A stretch of 64,000 bases of DNA from Paramyrothecium sp. XJ0827. Lineage: Eukaryota; Ascomycota; Sordariomycetes; Hypocreales; Stachybotryaceae. Numbering within the stretch: position 1 is the first letter of the stretch; the number at the start of each line of letters is the position of its first letter. Position numbers and translations under genes: made by a program. Of this stretch, positions 59,001 to 64,000 are shown piece after piece. The DNA lies in assembly GCA_020881915.1 (NCBI GenBank), contig JAJFPB010000001.1, positions 3,906,001 through 3,970,000 on the forward strand. The letters are read 5' to 3'. Under the pieces are notes generated by a model. The model was not told the origin of the DNA. It saw only the letters and a program-made list of their open reading frames with translations, and did not search any database.

Positions 59001-59553
59001 ACCTCAGACGATCGGTCAGTATCCGGTGTCGATGTTTGGGCATCCTCAGCAGCCTCAGCAGCAGCCTCAGCAACCTGTGGGATACCCGCAACAGATGGAT
59101 CAGGCGCAGTATATGTACCCAATGATGCCGGCTGGGCAGCAGTACTCGCCACAGTTCTACTCGCCACAGTTCAACAACATTGGGCAAAACCTGCACCAGC
59201 AGCATTCACCGTTGGTGGGTGGGCTGGACACGGGCTTCGCCGGCATGAGGCCTGTGCCGGACATGCCGGTGAGCTCCGCAACATATGTGCAAGCAAGCAA
59301 CGCATACATGCCTCTCCCCGAGAACAACATGGCCGAGCCCTTTACTCAGATGAACGCGTTGGGCCTCCAGAACGTGAATACGATTCCCATGGCCGGTCAG
59401 GTGACGTACGACAGCATGATGGGCTCATCGAGTGTAAACGGTAGCCCTTTCAGCGGCCCTGGGTCCGTTTCACCGTATACGCGGTCTCCGCACCAAGGCG
59501 CGGGAGGCCAGGGTAACGGATGGGATGACAGGCGTACGTCAGGATTTTTATGA
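56071..59553 (+). CDS. Large C2H2 zinc-finger protein
   Basis: Intronless, 1,160 residues. Residues 1-680 are disordered and Ser/Pro/Asp-rich with basic patches (KKLSLSRGSGDKG; RGMVRRPSASGLLKRSRG), many S/T-P and RxxS sites. An acidic stretch (SDEEDDDDLYEDMDM, about 640-655) precedes a helical block (GFREHVLMLNPALDTTYGYL; RIAHQQIIRYKHLLNLKVKH). A C2H2 array starts at about residue 788: CQLCYSRKNFQKPSDWTKHV, then CTWDKCREPKIFKRKADWVR with an H-x-H pair, then CDVDDCRHVCYRRDNFLQHL, and a separated finger CRFCGKVFPTWKKLTVHLAKH near 913. The tail is Gln/Pro/Met-rich. The architecture matches a widely conserved Pezizomycotina C2H2 regulator; no symbol is assigned. Nuclear DNA binding is inferred. 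Confidence 0.9.
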   Translation: MTSTFSVSSSALLDDNANYKPERHPNSLITSSPPVGNHPTSTTSLLSDDLSPFLSHIDSASASPSGNQLETPDASISTLSNYQPSDYSDLDDDPFFGANFDNADVGAPLFLKEDSNWNGSIFSTVNPSTNIATRDAASSYPLTPEQTASIHTTSPRSVARNAAGHQHPPRLPTSISPQELQKPFNSDHAIAGATQWTPSQSSSSRSSEDGCAPTSATTMQSPRVTVSVWDKDDEGRHVQTVERTLEDESSSSRPGIHSAGELISSHSDHNTTRRDSMGRWQRSPVTGQAGLGPDQRPTDEVPSLKEDAARRGVEERNQDVDKWLADKVEGLSIPPQDNKDVDIKAIDRPGRDSNDDIPLGDQTENRFIPGQTYYASNGGPMTEVDYEIIAANRTWEDAPVLHPIRTGDQTRHQPESSADAIRRFEQMCRDTDSILSRSATWGTRRRSFHSAVDFDLEGVTSGNFLKKLSLSRGSGDKGNKQGNLLRELRGMVRRPSASGLLKRSRGNQGEGSPQEEPSPQGKRDSTPHLAPPSRSGSWGKKATPSINTALISVGHNFASIGTTHARKGSVSGPAPSGSPKSALEGLTVKNPLRRPRSVSELPRPSGAAVEADSHPNLVEMLKKSGGPPVASLSKTHAVQANSDEEDDDDLYEDMDMKKDANLIDNVTANFAGFREHVLMLNPALDTTYGYLVDRIAHQQIIRYKHLLNLKVKHLGLGANCPCGSLCVALGGTANILDQKGDAKGLDPLSSHFGDDDDATPIEGAISQENFPQDIPMPPTQYLPAEFECQLCYSRKNFQKPSDWTKHVHEDVQPFTCTWDKCREPKIFKRKADWVRHENEGHRHLEWWTCDVDDCRHVCYRRDNFLQHLVREHKFSEPKQKTKAAMKKAGGMEPTWQKVEQCHVETTKRPQEEPCRFCGKVFPTWKKLTVHLAKHMEQISLPVLRLVAAKAKELAADTIISPIQDPPPRHNIPLPMNQPQTIGQYPVSMFGHPQQPQQQPQQPVGYPQQMDQAQYMYPMMPAGQQYSPQFYSPQFNNIGQNLHQQHSPLVGGLDTGFAGMRPVPDMPVSSATYVQASNAYMPLPENNMAEPFTQMNALGLQNVNTIPMAGQVTYDSMMGSSSVNGSPFSGPGSVSPYTRSPHQGAGGQGNGWDDRRTSGFL

Positions 59554-62375
59554 TTGATGGCTCTTCATTTCTTTTCGTCCATTTCCTTTTCTTTATTTCT
59601 ACGCCTTCCATTCTACCTATGGAAACTGGGGTGATGCAAGAGCATGTGTGAAATCTCCTGGCAAGCATGATATGACGTGGTCTTGGATAACTCTTCATGA
59701 ACTGTTTCTGTGGCAAGCATGCAATTTTGGTCCTATTATAAGTGATTTTTCTTCATGGTGTTTAGTACTGCTTTCTTTGGTCGTTATGTGAGAAAATACC
59801 ATGGCATTGCTTTCTGATCCTTTTCACTTCGTCGTACTTCAAATTTCAGTTCTGCGGGTCGTCACAACGGGTGGGCGTTTCATGTTCCGGGCGCCAAAGG
59901 AAGAATTCACATTGACACGAGGTAGTATAGGCGGCAAGAGCAAGCCCTCAGTATCAGACAATGAGAGAATTATTATCATAGGAAGAGAATGGGAGCAGAC
60001 ATGCGACCCCCAAGTTTCAGTGTGCCTGCACGATAGCGATTGATTAGAGAGGTATTCCACGTTCATGTGTCTTTATGATATGGAGGGGATGGTTACTCTC
60101 ATGCTGTGCGAGTATCATGTTCAAGGGAAGGGCGTATAGGTCAAGCCATTGTCGCGAGGTATTTCTTAGTGCAAAGACAACAGCATCGAAGAGCGATCAA
60201 GGAAAAAGGAAGGAAAAAAGAAAGGGAAAAAAAGGAAGGACAGGGAGCATTGAAATGGAGCACGATCATGCTTCCCGTGACAGTGGGCTGCCACGGCCGC
60301 GCTGAGAACTGCACCATTGCACGAACATGCCAACAACAGAGAATACACTTGCGGCCCACTGGCAGCTTTTTCCGTGCCGGTGTGGAAGATTGACAGCTGC
60401 AGCGTCCTACACTTGAATTCAGTCGCATGTCAGGAGTTTGCGGCGTGGTCTGTCTCGGGTGCGAGGCACGACGGCCCCCACAGGCAGGCGATGCTGGCCT
60501 TCTCATTCACACACGAGCAGGGACAAGGCGACTTGCGCGGTTCAAGCGAACGTGCCGCGAGTGAGCTTCGAAAGGAGCGCCTGCTTTGCGTCGAGTCGGG
60601 CGATGGATACGGTGCCGGGTGCCGGGTGCTAGGGCCTGCTGGGTGCTTGTATGAGATTGAGCATCGTCGTGGTGATGCCGATAACTGCACTCTTCTTCCA
60701 CCGAGGCGCAGTTCATATGGTGCAAGGACGATTTTGCTAGTTGACGGATTTTCATGCCATGGGCTTTTCATACAGGAACCCGCTCCTTATAATGATTGTA
60801 TTAAAAGGATGACCGGGATGTTCCTACTTCTTAATCAACATGCCTCTCTAGTGGCCGAATTTAATATGAGTACGATCCGTCATGCCATCCCATCATGCCT
60901 TGCCCCAGTCAATCAGTCGATGGTCCATGACCCTGGAGCGCATGCGTCAGCAAAGTAAATCTCAAGCTCGTCGCAGCACCCGCTTCGACACGTTGTATCC
61001 TCGGTGCAGCAAACAGCGTCCACGGCGGTTTTGAACCGAACTGCTGCACGGCATTCAAGCAACGAAGGCGATTTGCCTTGGGTCGTCTTCCGCCATCTTG
61101 GTTGGCCCGCATCGTCTGACCTGGGACCGGATTCTGGTTTCAGATTGACGATCTACTTTAGTGCGCCGCAGCAAGGACCCAGTCCAGGGGTCTGTCCTTG
61201 GCTGGCCCGGGGTTGACAGCCAACGGAAGACCCGCCGAATGACACTGGTCAGGGGCTCGCTGTTTCGAAATGGACAGGGGTAAGGGGGGAAGGAGGAAAG
61301 GATCTGCTGCTTTGCCTTACTGCCGCCGCTGCTGCTGTTGCGTGGCCCTCGAGTGGCTTGTGGGTGCTCGTGCTGATAGCCAGTCGCTCGGACAGCTTAG
61401 CCCTCTAGTGGTGGAGCTTAGTGGACTCGTGGCGGGCGCGGGTGCTGCTGGGCCGCTGAGACTGCTGGGACTATTGGCCGTCGGCCGCTGTTCTGGATGC
61501 CTCCTTGCAGTCACCAAGCACGTTCCCCTCACGCTGGGCCTCTAAGGTACCTAAGGTAAGGTACCTGGAGTTCCTGGGGCAGCCTGCCTTACCCAAAGGG
61601 TCCTCTCCGGTTGTCTGGAACCGCCTCTCCCACACCACACCTCACTCTCCCCCCCCCCCCAATCGCCTCCTTGACTCTGGGCATCGCTTTGGGCGCTGCG
61701 TCTGTAACTGTCTGTCACTTTCTTTCGTTCTTTTCTTCCCCTCCACAGCCCTTGTCGTTCTTTTCTTCTTCTCTTCAACTTGTCTGTTTCACGAACGGGC
61801 CCCCTGGTGTGGGTTTGCTCAGACTCGTTCTCTCATCTCTCTTTCTCTCTCTCATCCTGTCTCCCTAGACGGGCAAACCCAGCTCTTTTCTTTCTTTCAC
61901 ATCTGATCTTCGACCGGCTCATCTACGACTCGCTCGATATCGACGGCGCTGCCACGAGCCCGCGGCGCAACCGCTCTCGTTGATTCTCGCTTCTCTTCTT
62001 TCCAGGTTGACCCTCGGCCATCTTCCCTCGGCTGCCCCAGAGGCGCCCTTTTGCCCAACCCGCTCTTTCTTCGCGCAACAACTTTCGACCCGTTTCGATT
62101 GCCGGCATCAATATCGACGGTAGGGTTACGGATACTCACAATTCGACTGTATATCGATTCGACCCTTTCATTTGGATCATTCCTTCGGACACCACAGCAT
62201 ATAACTCACACGCCTGAAACTTACACGACTGAAACATCACCGTCGAATCACATTCTATTCCTGGTGTCAATAGTTCTTTTGAGGCTGTCTACGCCTCACT
62301 ACATTACAGGTCTTTGATAGACCTGACGACGTTCACCAAACTTCTCTCCTCGAGCCGGCAGATATCTTACCCGAC
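59554..62375. other. Intergenic plus leader of the FLC-like gene
   Basis: About 2.8 kb. The first part is the C2H2 3' flank, with a purine tract (GGAAGGAAAAAAGAAAGGG type) near 60,210-60,240. A GGTACC motif cluster (AAGGTACCTAAGGTAAGGTACC) sits at 61,553-61,566. From 61,620 the plus strand is pyrimidine-rich up to the ATG at 62376 and probably forms promoter and 5' UTR, possibly with an unresolved intron. No supported ORF. Confidence 0.5.
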
Positions 62376-64000
62376 ATGGCGGGCTACGGTTCAAGGTGGA
62401 ATGCTTGGAAGCTGGCAACTGCCATTGCCTTTCTGGCAACTGGCGTGGTGGGTGACGATATCCTTCGTACAAGTGGATTTACCGAGTGTGTCAACAACGC
62501 AAATGTCAAGGTGGAAAAGGTCGACCTCAGCTACAACAGTAGCAACAGGACAATCGTTTTCGATGTTGCTGGCTCCAGCGGGAAGCAGCAGAACGTAAGC
62601 GCGGTGCTCGAGGTCAAGGCTTACGGCAACGACATTTACTCCAACACGTTCAACCCCTGCGATTCTGATACGTTCGTCGAGCAGCTATGTCCCGTTCCTG
62701 AGGGTAGCTTCGCCGCCAACGGCAAGCTTGCGATTCCCGAACAGTATGCCGGCATGGTCCCTGCTATCGCCTTTCAGATTCCCGATATCGCCGCCCTGGC
62801 AACCCTGAAACTCATTTCGGCAGAGGATGGCAAGGAAGTGGCCTGCATTCAGTCGCAAGTTTCCAACGGAAAGACCGTCAATGTTCCTGCCATTCCATAT
62901 GTGGCCGCCGGTATCGCTGGCGCTGCATTGTTGCTTTCCGCTGTCTCTGCTGCCAGTGCCGCCATCGCTGGTGGCGGCGTGGGAGGCGTCGGCACCACAA
63001 GCCCGGGGTTCGGCGAGGTCATTGGATGGTTCCAGGGCGTAGCCATGAACGGAATGATGTCGGTCAACTATCCTCCTGTGTACCGAACCTTCACCACCAA
63101 CTTCGCATTTTCCACTGGCATCATCCCCTGGACCCGACTGCAACAGGGCATCGACGACTTCCGAGGCCGTACCGGCGGCAACCTGACGGTCAACAGCGTC
63201 GAGTACTTGAAGAAAGCCACGCTTGTTTATCCCGACGGGTCAACCTTCACGCCCGAGCAGCAGTCTGAGAAGGTTAAGCGCTCTCTTCAGACCTTCGCTG
63301 CTGTGCTCGCTCGCCAGGTTGATGTCTCCGTTGGCGAGGGTAGCCAAGATGGTGGCAGCGGCGACGTCAAGTCAGTCATGTCCGGCATCCAAGGCTACGT
63401 TGAACAACTTGCCGTTCCCGACACCAACGTTTTCATGAACATCCTTCTCGTTGTTGCAATCCTCATCGCGACTATCATTGTTGGTATTCTCCTTGTCAAG
63501 GTTGTCCTCGAACTCTGGGCCATCTGGGGAAGCTTTCCCGAGGCTCTCAAGGGCTTCCGCAAACACTACTGGGGAACCATTGCTCGCACCATCACGTCTC
63601 TTATTCTGGTTCTTTACGGTATCTGGGTCCTTTATTGCATTTTCCAGTTCATCAGGGGCGACTCGTGGGCCGCCAAGGCGCTCGCTGGAGTTACTCTTGC
63701 CATCTTCACAGCCATCCTTGCCTTCTTCAGCTGGAAGATCTGGTCGACAGCCCGAAAGCTAAAGGACGAGGACGGCGATACCAGCGCTTTGTATGAAGAC
63801 AAGTCGCTATGGACGAAGTACTCCATCTTCTATGACGCGTACCGCAAGAACTACTGGTGGCTCTTCGTCCCTACCATCATCTACATGCTCGTGAAGGGCG
63901 TTGCCCTCGCTGTGGGCGATGGCCATGGCATGGCACAGACTGTTGCCATGATCGCCATCGAAGGTGCCATGCTCATCCTGCTTCTATGGAGCCGTCCCTA
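62376..64000 (+). CDS. FLC/TRP-like membrane protein (flavin-carrier family), partial at window end
   Basis: Open from ATG 62376 to the window edge, 541 residues seen, C-terminus missing. Residues 1-26 are a signal peptide (WKLATAIAFLATGVVG). A lumenal ML-like (TRP_N) domain follows, with conserved cysteines (FTECVNN, NPCDSDTF, QLCPVPEG, VACIQSQ) and N-glycosylation sequons (NSSN, NVS, NLT). A first TM helix (AAGIAGAALLLSAVSAASAA) precedes a long loop, then the channel-like TM bundle: NILLVVAILIATIIVGILLV, SLILVLYGIWVLYCIFQF, GVTLAIFTAILAFFSW, WLFVPTIIYMLVKGVAL, and MIAIEGAMLILLLW at the edge. The yeast relatives Flc1-3 act in ER/vacuolar FAD, heme and calcium handling and in wall maintenance. 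The paralogue cannot be fixed from this part. Confidence 0.92.
   Translation, partial: MAGYGSRWNAWKLATAIAFLATGVVGDDILRTSGFTECVNNANVKVEKVDLSYNSSNRTIVFDVAGSSGKQQNVSAVLEVKAYGNDIYSNTFNPCDSDTFVEQLCPVPEGSFAANGKLAIPEQYAGMVPAIAFQIPDIAALATLKLISAEDGKEVACIQSQVSNGKTVNVPAIPYVAAGIAGAALLLSAVSAASAAIAGGGVGGVGTTSPGFGEVIGWFQGVAMNGMMSVNYPPVYRTFTTNFAFSTGIIPWTRLQQGIDDFRGRTGGNLTVNSVEYLKKATLVYPDGSTFTPEQQSEKVKRSLQTFAAVLARQVDVSVGEGSQDGGSGDVKSVMSGIQGYVEQLAVPDTNVFMNILLVVAILIATIIVGILLVKVVLELWAIWGSFPEALKGFRKHYWGTIARTITSLILVLYGIWVLYCIFQFIRGDSWAAKALAGVTLAIFTAILAFFSWKIWSTARKLKDEDGDTSALYEDKSLWTKYSIFYDAYRKNYWWLFVPTIIYMLVKGVALAVGDGHGMAQTVAMIAIEGAMLILLLWSRP

Noticed and set aside
58629..59444. 271-codon alternative-frame ORF inside the C2H2 gene
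   Set aside because: The main frame carries intact zinc-finger cysteines and histidines through the same bases.

Overview
The window reads as nuclear chromosomal DNA of a filamentous ascomycete, most likely a Sordariomycete and plausibly Hypocreales. The support is short introns (about 50-160 bp) with GTAAGT-like donors and CAG/TAG acceptors, GC-rich coding regions, fungal-only families (CFEM, Zn2Cys6, DNF3-type flippase, FLC/TRP-like channel, DEF1), and pyrimidine-rich leaders. There is no bacterial, viral or organellar signature. I found no rRNA, convincing tRNA, CRISPR array or intact transposon.

1-20 kb: a four-TM membrane protein (149-980); a strongly codon-biased secreted Cys-rich protein (3246-4118); a PHD-finger protein (minus, 4693-6099); a probably mitochondrial family III CoA-transferase (minus, 6519-8131); a single-pass membrane protein (9186-9851) converging on TRP4, anthranilate phosphoribosyltransferase (minus, 9971-11273); TFIIB (12526-13569), divergent from TRP4 across a promoter with two Gcn4/Cpc1-type sites; and a DNF3-class P4-ATPase (15676-20069).

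20-40 kb: a DHA2 MFS transporter (minus), DEF1 (minus), a probable mitochondrial protein of unknown function (28905-30113), the TPA1/Ofd1 2-oxoglutarate oxygenase (minus), ribulose-5-phosphate 3-epimerase (minus), a short REI1-like zinc-finger protein, a GPI-type CFEM protein (minus) and the PP2A methylesterase PPE1 (minus).

40-64 kb: a gene-poor block of about 8 kb; a Zn2Cys6 regulator (48416-49894); an AT-rich island beside a broken ORF relic; a small DUF202-like membrane protein (minus); a large C2H2 regulator (56071-59553) with a long pyrimidine-rich leader; and an FLC/TRP-like channel cut by the window end.

The genes are mostly independent housekeeping or membrane/secretome genes, not one pathway. 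I see no secondary-metabolite cluster and no convincing new multi-gene system. The most interesting signals are the TRP4/TFIIB divergent promoter, the dispersed GGTACC/TTACCT intergenic motif, the Ser/Arg insertion in the flippase, the secreted Cys-rich protein, and the gene-poor block with relic-like pieces. Exon structures were worked out by hand from splice consensus and reading-frame continuity, so boundaries are predictions.
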